Part shown: piece by piece, positions 17,660 to 26,219 of the stretch
Position numbering within the stretch: the first letter of the stretch is position 1
Layout: every line of letters begins with the position of its first letter
Assembly: GCF_007751035.1 (NCBI RefSeq)
Contig: NZ_CP036433.1
Span: forward strand, 5,623,001-5,687,000
Direction of reading: 5' to 3'
Source: Lignipirellula cremea
GTDB lineage: Bacteria > Planctomycetota > Planctomycetia > Pirellulales > Pirellulaceae
Length of the DNA stretch: 64,000 bases
The notes under the pieces: model-generated
Seen by the model: only the letters and a program-made list of their open reading frames with translations
Database searches by the model: none
What the model was told of the DNA's origin: nothing
Made by a program: the position numbers and the translations under genes

Positions 17660-17683
17660 ATGAATGAGAATTCAGATGAATGA
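17660..17683 (-). promoter_or_regulatory. Probable ArsR operator
   Basis: Two copies of ATGAATGA (plus strand, 17660-17667 and 17676-17683) flank a central GAATTC. Overlapping inverted repeats TGAAT-N4-ATTCA and ATTCA-N2-TGAAT are present. The site lies between an AT-rich -10-like region and the arsR start codon, where bound repressor would block transcription start. Confidence 0.65.
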
Positions 17684-17712
17684 CTTTTAATATAAGGCCG
17701 CGCCGAAGTCAA
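17684..17712 (-). promoter_or_regulatory. Probable arsR operon promoter
   Basis: On the minus strand a TTGACT -35-like hexamer (17707-17712) is followed by an AT-rich stretch containing TATATTAAAA (about 17685-17694), unusual in this GC-rich sequence. The exact -10 is uncertain because spacing to the best hexamer varies with the choice made. Confidence 0.5.
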
Positions 17713-17766
17713 TCCTCCGACCGCAACAAACGGCATTCCCTGGAAACGGCCCAGCAAGGGACCGGC

Positions 17767-19194
<1,428 letters not shown>

Positions 19195-19273
19195 CAGAAA
19201 ATTCTCCAGGACAACCCCTCAGGCATGCAAGGCCATCCAGTATTGAACGGAAACCCCCGCCGGTCAACTCAAG

Positions 19274-19310
19274 CCAGACACCCACCTGACCATCTGGCCA
19301 GACACCCACT
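19274..19310 (-). repeat. Two G-rich 13-mers downstream of the RAYT gene
   Basis: Two copies of (A/G)GTGGGTGTCTGG on the minus strand, at 19274-19286 and 19298-19310, 11 bases apart. The same 13-mer recurs on the plus strand upstream of the RAYT gene and again at 22925-23121. The whole 307-base gap between the sulfatase start and the RAYT stop (19195-19501) shows no gene. Confidence 0.85.
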
Positions 19311-19501
19311 TTTTGGCCAGACCGATTGATCGACCTGAAGGGATCGAGGTCACGAAACGGGGAATTGGCGAACGGAAGAGCGTGCCGGAGGAAGGAGTTT
19401 AACGCCAGAATGCTGAAAAGACGGCGTAAAAAGAAGCGTCGGCGCGCACCGCTGGCGGTGGTGGGTCGGGTGATCGGGTGATCGACGATTGTCAGGTGGC
19501 G

Positions 19502-20374
19502 TTAGTTGAGAAACGCCACGCGGTTGCCGCGATGGAAGCGGGGGTTGAAGCCGAGTAGCTCGTCCGGCGACAGATTCAGACGTTCGAGAACTGGCGGCAA
19601 TGCGGCCGGCGTGACGCCCGGCTTGCCTGGCCGGTGGAGACGGGCAATCCGGTCGAGCAACGACAGATACCCGTCACGCGTGAGCGGCAGGAAGCCGCCG
19701 TCGCGCTCGTCGATCTGGCAAAGCCGCACGACAGACGATGGGCGGCGGGAATCGCCGGCCGACCGCTCTTCGATCCGCTGCTGGACGGACGTAAAGTCGC
19801 TCTCCTCCAGGGTTTCGGCGATGGCCGCCCGGATTGGATTGAGGTCGACGTACGCCGCGCAAGCGAGCACGGCCGCCTCATCGAGCAGGGCCTGGCTGGT
19901 GAAGCGTCCCTCCCAGAAACGGCCAGAGACCTCCTCTTCGGCGTTGGCCCGCCGGGCGATGTACTCCTTTAGATACCGCATGAACCAGGACAGGCTGGCC
20001 AGTCGCGTCCGCAGTTCGGCGATCCGCTTTTCATTGCGGGCGAGCGTTTCAATCTGCTCGGCGGTGGCCGAGCCGGACAGCTTGAGCCAGCGGCTGGCGA
20101 CTTCTTCCGCGGTCCACTTTTCGGCCAGATCGGGCCGGATGCGGAGCAGCAGATGCAGGTGGTTACTCATGGCGGCGTAAGCACATACGTCGATGGCGAA
20201 CACCTGGGCGAGCAGCCCGATCCGCTGCCGGACCCATTCCTTGCGGTGGTCGAAATTCCGCCCGGTGACGCCGTCATCGCCGCACAAACAGGCTCGGCGA
20301 ACGCACCGCGAAATGCAGTGATAAAAGCCCACTTCCCCCGCCGCCACAATCTCCGCCCGCGCTGCGCTTGGCAT
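19502..20374 (-). CDS. REP-associated tyrosine transposase (RAYT, Y1 HUH family)
   Basis: A 290-residue protein of the Y1/IS200-like superfamily. It shows the N-terminal YHCISRCVRR segment, the HUH motif as NHLHLLL, and the region FMRYLKEYIARRAN, which holds the likely catalytic tyrosine. Length exceeds a minimal RAYT because of a C-terminal extension of about 80 residues. RAYTs cut and move REP sequences in single-stranded DNA and are normally single-copy and chromosomal. The ATG at 20374 is preceded by GGAGGGG; the frame stays open upstream but without a better site. No IS ends are visible; instead G-rich repeats flank the gene in outward, opposite orientation. Confidence 0.85.
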   Translation of the reverse strand: MPSAARAEIVAAGEVGFYHCISRCVRRACLCGDDGVTGRNFDHRKEWVRQRIGLLAQVFAIDVCAYAAMSNHLHLLLRIRPDLAEKWTAEEVASRWLKLSGSATAEQIETLARNEKRIAELRTRLASLSWFMRYLKEYIARRANAEEEVSGRFWEGRFTSQALLDEAAVLACAAYVDLNPIRAAIAETLEESDFTSVQQRIEERSAGDSRRPSSVVRLCQIDERDGGFLPLTRDGYLSLLDRIARLHRPGKPGVTPAALPPVLERLNLSPDELLGFNPRFHRGNRVAFLN

Positions 20375-20470
20375 GCCACCCCTCCCCAAAATACGCCTTT
20401 GGATTAACTGGACGTTAGTATACCCAACCAACGGCGTACTGCAAGGAAAAAGCAGAGAAAGCAGCAAAAG

Positions 20471-20599
20471 TTGGGTGTCTGTCTTGGAAGGGTGGGTATC
20501 GGGATTGGGTAACGGATCTCGAGAAAGGTGGGTGTCTGGTTTTGGGGATGCGCAGAGAGGGTGTCTGGTTTTGGGGTTTGGGGATGGGTGGGTGTTGGG
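20471..20599 (+). repeat. G-rich repeat array upstream of the RAYT gene
   Basis: One exact GGTGGGTGTCTGG (20527-20539) plus degenerate copies at 20471-20481, 20491-20503, 20558-20568 and 20586-20599, separated by G-rich spacers such as TTTTGGGG. The array fills most of the 341-base gap between the RAYT start and the DUF1501 start. G-runs could form quadruplexes; that is inference. Confidence 0.85.
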
Positions 20600-20715
20600 C
20601 GGTTGGAAAATGGTGGGATGTTGCTTGTGGGATCGTTGCTTTAGACATATGCTCGCGTACTGATGCGTTGAGTTCGTCGAGACAACTCCCCGATTTTCGC
20701 AGCCAGGACCACACT

Positions 20716-22080
20716 ATGAAGTGTTTTGATCCGCTTGCCCCGTTGCCCGTTTCGATGGCGAACCGACGTGAAGCTTTGCAGATTGGCGGACTGGCGGCGC
20801 TGCTTGGATTGGGCGGCATGGACTTGCGACTTGATGCGGCTGCGACGGGACGCGGCGGCAGTTTTGGGCAGGCGAAGAGCGTGATCATCCTTTCCCTGTA
20901 TGGCGGACCGCCGCATCAGGATACGTTCGACATGAAGCCCGACGCTCCGCAGGAGATTCGCGGCGAATTTGAACCGATCGACACGTCCGTTCCCGGGATT
21001 CGCATTTGCGAGCACCTGCCGCTGCTGTCCCGACTGGCGCATCGATACGCACTGGTGCGTTCGATCACCCATCAGGACGGAGGGCATTATGAGGCGTTGT
21101 ACACGTGCCTCACCGGCTGGCCATGCCCGCGACGTTCTCCCAGCGGAACGCCCGAACCGACGGACTATCCCCATCTGGGAGCGATGATGGATTTTGTGCG
21201 GCCAGCCCCGACCGCCACCCCGCCATTTGCCCTGCTTGGCGGAATTCACATCAACGGCATTGGGCAGGACGGTGGCTTTCTGGGTTCAGGCTTTAACCCG
21301 CTGCTGGTGAGCCAGAGCGCCGACGATCCGGACTTTCAACCGCCGGAAGGGCTGTCGATTTCAAGCGAGGCGGACGATGCGTTGCGATTTTCCGGTCGCC
21401 AATCGCTGCTGAAGAGTTTTGAGAAGGCGGGCAGCAAGCTCAAGCGGTCCCGAAGCGTGCAAGGCTACGAGACGATGCGTCACCGTGCGATGGAACTGAT
21501 CGCCGATGCCTCCGTGCCAAAAGCGTTCGACATCAACAGTGAGAAGGACGCTGTTCGTGATCGCTACGGATGGTTTCCGGTCGGCCAGAATCTGCTCCTG
21601 GCCCGCAGACTGGCAGAAGTCGGCGTGCCGGTGATCCATGTCAGTTACGATCCCGCTGCGGGCTGGGATTCGCATAGCAATAATTTCAGCGGTCTCAAAA
21701 GCCGTCAATTGCCGTCGCTCGATCAGGGATTGTCGGCCCTGATCGAGGATCTGCAGGAACGAGGCATGCTCGACCAGACGCTCGTTGTGGCCTGGGGAGA
21801 GTTCGGCCGGACGCCCAAAATTAACGCCAAAGCCGGACGTGATCACTGGCCGCATTGCTATTCGGCCTTGCTCGCAGGCGGCGGCGTGCGCGGCGGGGTT
21901 GTCCATGGAGAGTCCGACCGGACCGCTTCTTATCCGTCGAAAGACCCGGTAGGCCCCTGGGATATTGTCGGAACCATTTTGCATTGTGTGGGCATCGACC
22001 CCAGCCTCCGGATCATGCACCCTTTCCAGGGCCGGCGGATTGACGTTTGCCAGGGTCGCGAGATCCAGGAAATCGTTTAG
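20716..22080 (+). CDS. DUF1501 family exported protein
   Basis: A 454-residue protein of the DUF1501 family, an alkaline-phosphatase/sulfatase-like fold common in Planctomycetota and of unknown reaction. A twin-arginine motif (NRREAL, RR at residues 17-18) precedes a hydrophobic stretch, so Tat export is likely. Family features visible are LYGGPPHQDTFDMKP near the N-terminus, DSHSNNF in the middle and VVAWGEFGRTPKIN followed by GRDHWPHCYSALLAGGG near the end. The ATG at 20716 has CAGGA upstream; the frame is open through the repeat array before it, which should not be included. A SUMF1-fold gene follows after 22 bases. Confidence 0.87.
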   Translation: MKCFDPLAPLPVSMANRREALQIGGLAALLGLGGMDLRLDAAATGRGGSFGQAKSVIILSLYGGPPHQDTFDMKPDAPQEIRGEFEPIDTSVPGIRICEHLPLLSRLAHRYALVRSITHQDGGHYEALYTCLTGWPCPRRSPSGTPEPTDYPHLGAMMDFVRPAPTATPPFALLGGIHINGIGQDGGFLGSGFNPLLVSQSADDPDFQPPEGLSISSEADDALRFSGRQSLLKSFEKAGSKLKRSRSVQGYETMRHRAMELIADASVPKAFDINSEKDAVRDRYGWFPVGQNLLLARRLAEVGVPVIHVSYDPAAGWDSHSNNFSGLKSRQLPSLDQGLSALIEDLQERGMLDQTLVVAWGEFGRTPKINAKAGRDHWPHCYSALLAGGGVRGGVVHGESDRTASYPSKDPVGPWDIVGTILHCVGIDPSLRIMHPFQGRRIDVCQGREIQEIV

Positions 22081-22102
22081 CCTTCCCCGCTGACTTTGCA
22101 CC

Positions 22103-22840
22103 ATGGAACAGCAAATGGACAACGCAATTGATAAACCACGCACCATGATCAATCCGCCCGATGGGCTAACGTTGATTTACATCCCCGGCGGCGAATTCGT
22201 CATGGGGCATCTTCAGTTTGGCATCGAACGCCCGCCTCATCGCGTCCGACTCAGCCCCTACTGGCTTGGTCATACCGAAGTAACCAACGCGGCCTATCGC
22301 ACATTCACACGAGAGACGGGCTACGCAGCGTCGCAATATGACCAGGACGACGGCTTTAATGCAGACGATCAACCGGTCGTCGGCGTCGACTACGCCGACG
22401 CTGCAGCGTATTGCAAATGGGCCGGCGGACGCTTGCCGACCGAAGCCGAGTGGGAGTTTGCCGCACGAGGCTCCGACGAACGACTTTATCCATGGGGCGA
22501 CGAACCTCCGCGACCCGACCGGGCCGTCTACGGGAAACTGCGATCGGATACGGCCACCACGCAACCGGTGGGCAGCAAACCGGGCGACTGCAGCCCCTTT
22601 GGCCTGCTTGACATGGCGGGCAATGTCCTGGAGTGGTGTGCGGACTGGGCAGGCCCGTATCCAATCGATGGCGGAGTCACGATCGATCCGCAAGGACCCG
22701 AACAGGGAACTTCGCGAATCATGCGAGGCGGGTGCTATCGGCATCACGCCATCACCCTGAGGGCGCCGCAGCGACTCTACACGCTTCCCAACCAGAAGCG
22801 TAATTATGCCGGTTTTCGACTGGCAAAAGACGCTGATTAA
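22103..22840 (+). CDS. SUMF1/FGE-fold protein lacking the catalytic cysteine pair
   Basis: A 245-residue protein with the formylglycine-generating-enzyme (SUMF1) fold. Hallmarks are FVMG near residue 33, the EVTNAAYRTF segment, GGRLPTEAEWEFAARG, DMAGNVLEWCADW and the C-terminal GFRLA. In active FGEs two cysteines lie in a SYCNRYR-like segment after RGGS; here that part reads RGGCYRHHAITLRAPQR and no cysteine pair is present. It is therefore probably not a sulfatase activator but one of the many SUMF1-fold proteins of other function. It is 22 bases after the DUF1501 gene and likely co-transcribed with it. There is no signal peptide. Confidence 0.85.
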   Translation: MEQQMDNAIDKPRTMINPPDGLTLIYIPGGEFVMGHLQFGIERPPHRVRLSPYWLGHTEVTNAAYRTFTRETGYAASQYDQDDGFNADDQPVVGVDYADAAAYCKWAGGRLPTEAEWEFAARGSDERLYPWGDEPPRPDRAVYGKLRSDTATTQPVGSKPGDCSPFGLLDMAGNVLEWCADWAGPYPIDGGVTIDPQGPEQGTSRIMRGGCYRHHAITLRAPQRLYTLPNQKRNYAGFRLAKDAD

Positions 22841-22924
22841 CGGGATGCATGCCTGCCTGCGAGCCTTCAATCCAGGGAACTCGCTATGTCATGTCGCTGC
22901 GCCCTCCGTATCCCGATTCAGGGC

Positions 22925-23121
22925 AGTGGGTGTCTGCCATTGGGGAAAAGGTGGGTGTCTGGCTTAGGGCTGACTTAGGGCTTGGACCATCCATCTGGGG
23001 GGCTGTGTGTCACTGCGCCCCTTCCTGTATCCCGAATCACGAAAGTGGGTGTCTGGATTGGATCTGGATTGGAGGGGGCCATCTCCGTGGGTGTCTGCCG
23101 TTAGAGAAGGTGGGTGTCTGG
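22925..23121 (+). repeat. Five-copy G-rich 13-mer array
   Basis: Copies of NGTGGGTGTCTG(G/C) at 22925-22937, 22950-22962, 23044-23056, 23086-23098 and 23109-23121, all on the plus strand. Part of the array is a larger duplication: a GTATCCCGA-containing segment precedes the copies at 22925 and 23044. The 389-base gap between the SUMF1-fold gene and the SDR gene contains nothing else I can identify. Confidence 0.88.
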
Positions 23122-23229
23122 TTTGGGAGGATGCAAGGGGGCTGGGTTTTCGCGCAGACAGAGTTTGGGGATTCTGATAGAAGCCGCATTGAACCAGGCC
23201 GCCCCCAGGCTCGCTGTGCGAGATTGAAC

Positions 23230-24054
23230 ATGCCGAACAACTTGAAATTATCGAAGGATTCCTCCGACAGTTCAGCGGACGGCCGTTTTGCCGGCAAAAC
23301 GTTTCTCATCACCGGCGGCAGCGACCGCGGGATTGGCGGGGCGGTGGCGGAGCGTCTGGCCAAAGAGGGCGCCCGGATTGCGATCGCTTCGCTCCATGAG
23401 CCGGCCCGACTCATGCGGAAACTGGCAAGATTGACGACCGAGGCGGCGTTCTTTCCTTGCGATATTACCGATAACAGCCAGGTCAAAGCGACCGTCGCGG
23501 CCGTCGCCGAAAAGTTTGGCCAGCTCGACACGCTGGTGAATAACGCCGGGGTGGAGATTGCCCGACCGTTCGAGGAATTCACCGAGGATCAGTGGGAAGG
23601 CTTGCTGGATGTCAATCTGCACGGAGCCATCCGGATGACGCGGGCCTGCCTGCCGCACCTGGCGAACGGCGGAGTGATTGTGAACGTAACTTCCGCCCTG
23701 GCTTTCGGCGGGTGCGCCAGTTTCAGCATTTATAGCGCCAGCAAAGCAGGTCTGGTGGGACTGACGCAGTCGCTGGCGATGGAGCTATCGCCGCGAAAGA
23801 TCCGAGTGGTGTGCGTCGCGCCGGGTCTGGTCGCCACTCCGATGACGTACAAGCATATCGATCACCTTGATGACGACGCCAAACGGCAGATCGCAGACAG
23901 TCACCCTCTGGGACCGGGCCTGCCGCACGATGTGGCTGCGGCGATTGCGTTCCTGGCTTCCGACGACGCCCGCTGGATCACCGGCGTCACCTTGCCGCTG
24001 GGCTGGCTGCAGCAGTACCGGTTACCGGTCGACCATTTTTTGAAAGCGGCCTGA
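23230..24054 (+). CDS. Short-chain dehydrogenase/reductase (SDR)
   Basis: A 274-residue classical SDR that reduces or oxidises a carbonyl/alcohol with NAD(P)H. The cofactor motif is TGGSDRGIG, NNAG lies in the middle, and the catalytic YSASK follows the serine region NVTSALAF; the C-terminal half has PGLVATPM. The start at 23230 follows a non-coding repeat array; the frame is open into that array but its G-rich repeats argue against translation. Substrate unknown. The neighbour on the other strand is a convergent Fe-alcohol dehydrogenase gene. Confidence 0.88.
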   Translation: MPNNLKLSKDSSDSSADGRFAGKTFLITGGSDRGIGGAVAERLAKEGARIAIASLHEPARLMRKLARLTTEAAFFPCDITDNSQVKATVAAVAEKFGQLDTLVNNAGVEIARPFEEFTEDQWEGLLDVNLHGAIRMTRACLPHLANGGVIVNVTSALAFGGCASFSIYSASKAGLVGLTQSLAMELSPRKIRVVCVAPGLVATPMTYKHIDHLDDDAKRQIADSHPLGPGLPHDVAAAIAFLASDDARWITGVTLPLGWLQQYRLPVDHFLKAA

Positions 24055-24107
24055 TCCGGCGATCAGTCGGCGTGAGCTGCGATCAGTCGGCGTGAAGTGC
24101 GGCCGAG

Positions 24108-25313
24108 CTACAGTGCGTCTCGATAGATGGAGACCAAATCGGCTTCGTTGGCCCGGCGCGGATTGACGGCCAGCAAGCGTTTGATGGCGAACGCCTTCTG
24201 GGCAAAGCCCGCCAGCTGGGATTCCTGGCCGCCGATATCGCGGATGCGGGCCGGTATGCCGATCGCCTGACGCAGCTTCTCCACGGCGGTGATCGCTTTT
24301 TCAGCCGCATCGATGGGCGCCAGGCCGCCAGTCTCTTCTCCCAGCAACTGGGCAATCCGGCCGAAAGTCTCGGTACGTTCGGGCAGGTTGAACCGCATCA
24401 CGTACGGCAGGAGCAGACCGTTCCCGGCCCCATGCGAGCAGTGTAACGCCCCGCCAAGCGGGTACTCGAGCGCATGCACCAGAGCGACGCCGCAGTTAGA
24501 AAACGCCATGCCCGCGAGCGTCGCCGCCAGCGACATCCCTTCGCGAGCCTGCTGGTTTTTCGGTTCCTGAACGGCTGTGATCAAATGCTGCCCGACCAGC
24601 GCGATGGCCTTCTCGGCCAGCACGTCTCCCAGTGGATAACGGCCTTCATAGGCGCAAGGGCCGTCGTCGGTTCCTTCCAGCACGGAGAAGTCGGTCGCCG
24701 TGTACGCCTCGATGGCATGCGTGAGCGCGTCGATGCCGCTGTCGGCCGTGACGCTGGTGGGGCAGGACAGCGTGAGCAGCGGATCGACGATCGCCAGGGC
24801 AGGACGCAGGTAGTTACTCAGCGTGCTGACTTTGATCTGGTTTGCTTCATCGGTCAGCACGGCCGCGTGGGAGACTTCGCTGCCGGTGCCGGCGGTGGTC
24901 GGCACGCAGATCAGCGGCAGCACGGGCCCCGGCACTTTGTCGAAGCCAAAATAGTCAGCCGGCGCGCCGCCGTGGCTGCAGACGGCGGCAGTGATCTTCG
25001 CCAGGTCCATGTTACTGCCGCCGCCCAGGCCGATGATGGCGTCGGGCTGGAAGGATTTGGCGGCGGTAATCGCGGCGTCGGCCACCTGGAGCGATGGCTC
25101 GGCGCAGCTCTCGGTGAACAGTTCGACTTCGACGCCTGCCTGCTGCAGCGGCTCGCGCACCTGGTCGACGATTCCGACGTCCAGCAGGACCTGATCGGTT
25201 ACGACCAGCACCCGGCGGAGCTGTCGTCTTTGAGTGAGCTCGCCAATTTGTCGCACAGAACCGGAGCCAAAGAGCAGCTGTCCGGCGCTATAAAAGTTCC
25301 AGGTAGTACGCAT
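24108..25313 (-). CDS. Iron-containing alcohol dehydrogenase
   Basis: A 401-residue group III (Fe-dependent) alcohol dehydrogenase. The NAD-binding GLGGGSNMDLAK is near residue 95-106, PTTAGTGSE follows, and the metal-site helix is VHALEYPLGGALHCSHGAGN. Such enzymes interconvert alcohols, diols or glycerol-type substrates with the aldehyde or ketone. Start at MRTTWNFYSAG (25313) matches the family N-terminus; the open frame continues 125 codons upstream with a non-conserved sequence overlapping other DNA and is rejected. Ribosome site is weak. Substrate not predictable. Confidence 0.9.
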   Translation of the reverse strand: MRTTWNFYSAGQLLFGSGSVRQIGELTQRRQLRRVLVVTDQVLLDVGIVDQVREPLQQAGVEVELFTESCAEPSLQVADAAITAAKSFQPDAIIGLGGGSNMDLAKITAAVCSHGGAPADYFGFDKVPGPVLPLICVPTTAGTGSEVSHAAVLTDEANQIKVSTLSNYLRPALAIVDPLLTLSCPTSVTADSGIDALTHAIEAYTATDFSVLEGTDDGPCAYEGRYPLGDVLAEKAIALVGQHLITAVQEPKNQQAREGMSLAATLAGMAFSNCGVALVHALEYPLGGALHCSHGAGNGLLLPYVMRFNLPERTETFGRIAQLLGEETGGLAPIDAAEKAITAVEKLRQAIGIPARIRDIGGQESQLAGFAQKAFAIKRLLAVNPRRANEADLVSIYRDAL

Positions 25314-25690
25314 TACATTCCAGGCGGCTGTGAACCGCGCCCAACGCCAAAAGAAAAAAAGCAGCAAGCCAGCGCACGCTTTCCGTACGACAGCTGCCAG
25401 GAAAAAGACCAAGTTCAACAGCCAGGTATTCTTGGGCCAAACATACCAATTGCGCCGCACCGGGCAAAGCGGACGAACGCTGGCCCGCCTCGCGTCCCGC
25501 CTGGAAGCAGATGCCAGATTGCATTTTTTGGCTCTTACGCGATGCTCAAGGGCAAAGCATGCCACGGGCTGCCGAGGCCGATCATCCTGCCGGGAGAAAC
25601 CCTGCCGTCCCGCATGCCGGTTTTCGCCTCGCGCTGCCTTCCCTCGCCAGAAATCTCGCTTCCCTCCGGCCCCTGCCAGGAAACCCACCG
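25314..25690. other. Intergenic stretch without a recognised gene
   Basis: A 377-base gap between the divergent Fe-ADH and DUF486 genes. Frames are open in both directions but the translations are rich in R, S and A without motifs, as expected for GC-rich non-coding DNA. No repeat, hairpin or promoter pair stood out. Confidence 0.5.
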
Positions 25691-26032
25691 ATGCCTGTGA
25701 TTGTCCAAACGGTGTTGCTGCTGATACTTTCCAATCTGTTCATGACTTTCGCCTGGTACGCTCATTTGAAAGACCAGGGCGGGAAGCCGTTGCTGCTGGC
25801 CGTGCTGGCCAGCTGGGGGATTGCATTTTTTGAGTACCTGATTCAGGTGCCGGCGAATCGAATCGGCTTTACCGAATTGAGTCTGGGACAGCTGAAAATC
25901 CTGCAGGAAATCATCGCGCTGGCGGTGTTTGTGCCGTTTGCCGTGCTCTACATGAAGCAGACGCTCAGCCTCAACTATCTCTGGGCCGCCTGCTGCCTGG
26001 CCGGAGCGGCGTACTTCATTTTCAAAAAGTAG
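25691..26032 (+). CDS. DMT-type small membrane protein (DUF486)
   Basis: A 113-residue inner-membrane protein with four hydrophobic helices: residues about 3-22, 33-50, 65-85 and 93-110. The opening LILSNLFMTFAWYAHLK and the segment FFEYLIQVPANRIG match the DUF486 family, related to EmrE/DMT-type transporters. Transport activity is not established for this family. Starts at the ATG at 25691; it is followed by the helicase gene after 187 bases and is probably its own transcript. Confidence 0.85.
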   Translation: MPVIVQTVLLLILSNLFMTFAWYAHLKDQGGKPLLLAVLASWGIAFFEYLIQVPANRIGFTELSLGQLKILQEIIALAVFVPFAVLYMKQTLSLNYLWAACCLAGAAYFIFKK

Positions 26033-26219
26033 ACCGCCGCTTCCGTGGCGGAGGCGTTCTCTTCTGGACCTGCCCCCATGGCGGGTTGTGGTGTTGAGTC
26101 GCCTGAGGATGGCGTACAATGGTTGACAAGGATTCCAGCGGCAAGACGGCAGCGCGTGCAGGCCGATCGACGCCGCGTCGCAACCTGGATCGCGACCTGG
26201 GTCGCCGGATTCGACTACC

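Noticed and set aside
19502-20374. An IS200-type insertion sequence
   Set aside because: No IS ends or target duplications are visible, and the protein and the surrounding repeats fit a RAYT instead.
22103-22840. Sulfatase-activating formylglycine-generating enzyme
   Set aside because: The catalytic cysteine pair is not present although the fold is.
22849-23229. An upstream extension of the SDR coding frame
   Set aside because: It runs through the G-rich repeat array, has no ribosome site, and adds residues with no SDR homology; the start at 23230 gives a normal SDR.
25314-25688. An N-terminal extension of the Fe-alcohol dehydrogenase
   Set aside because: The family N-terminus begins at MRTTWNFYSAG; the extra 125 residues have no conserved features.
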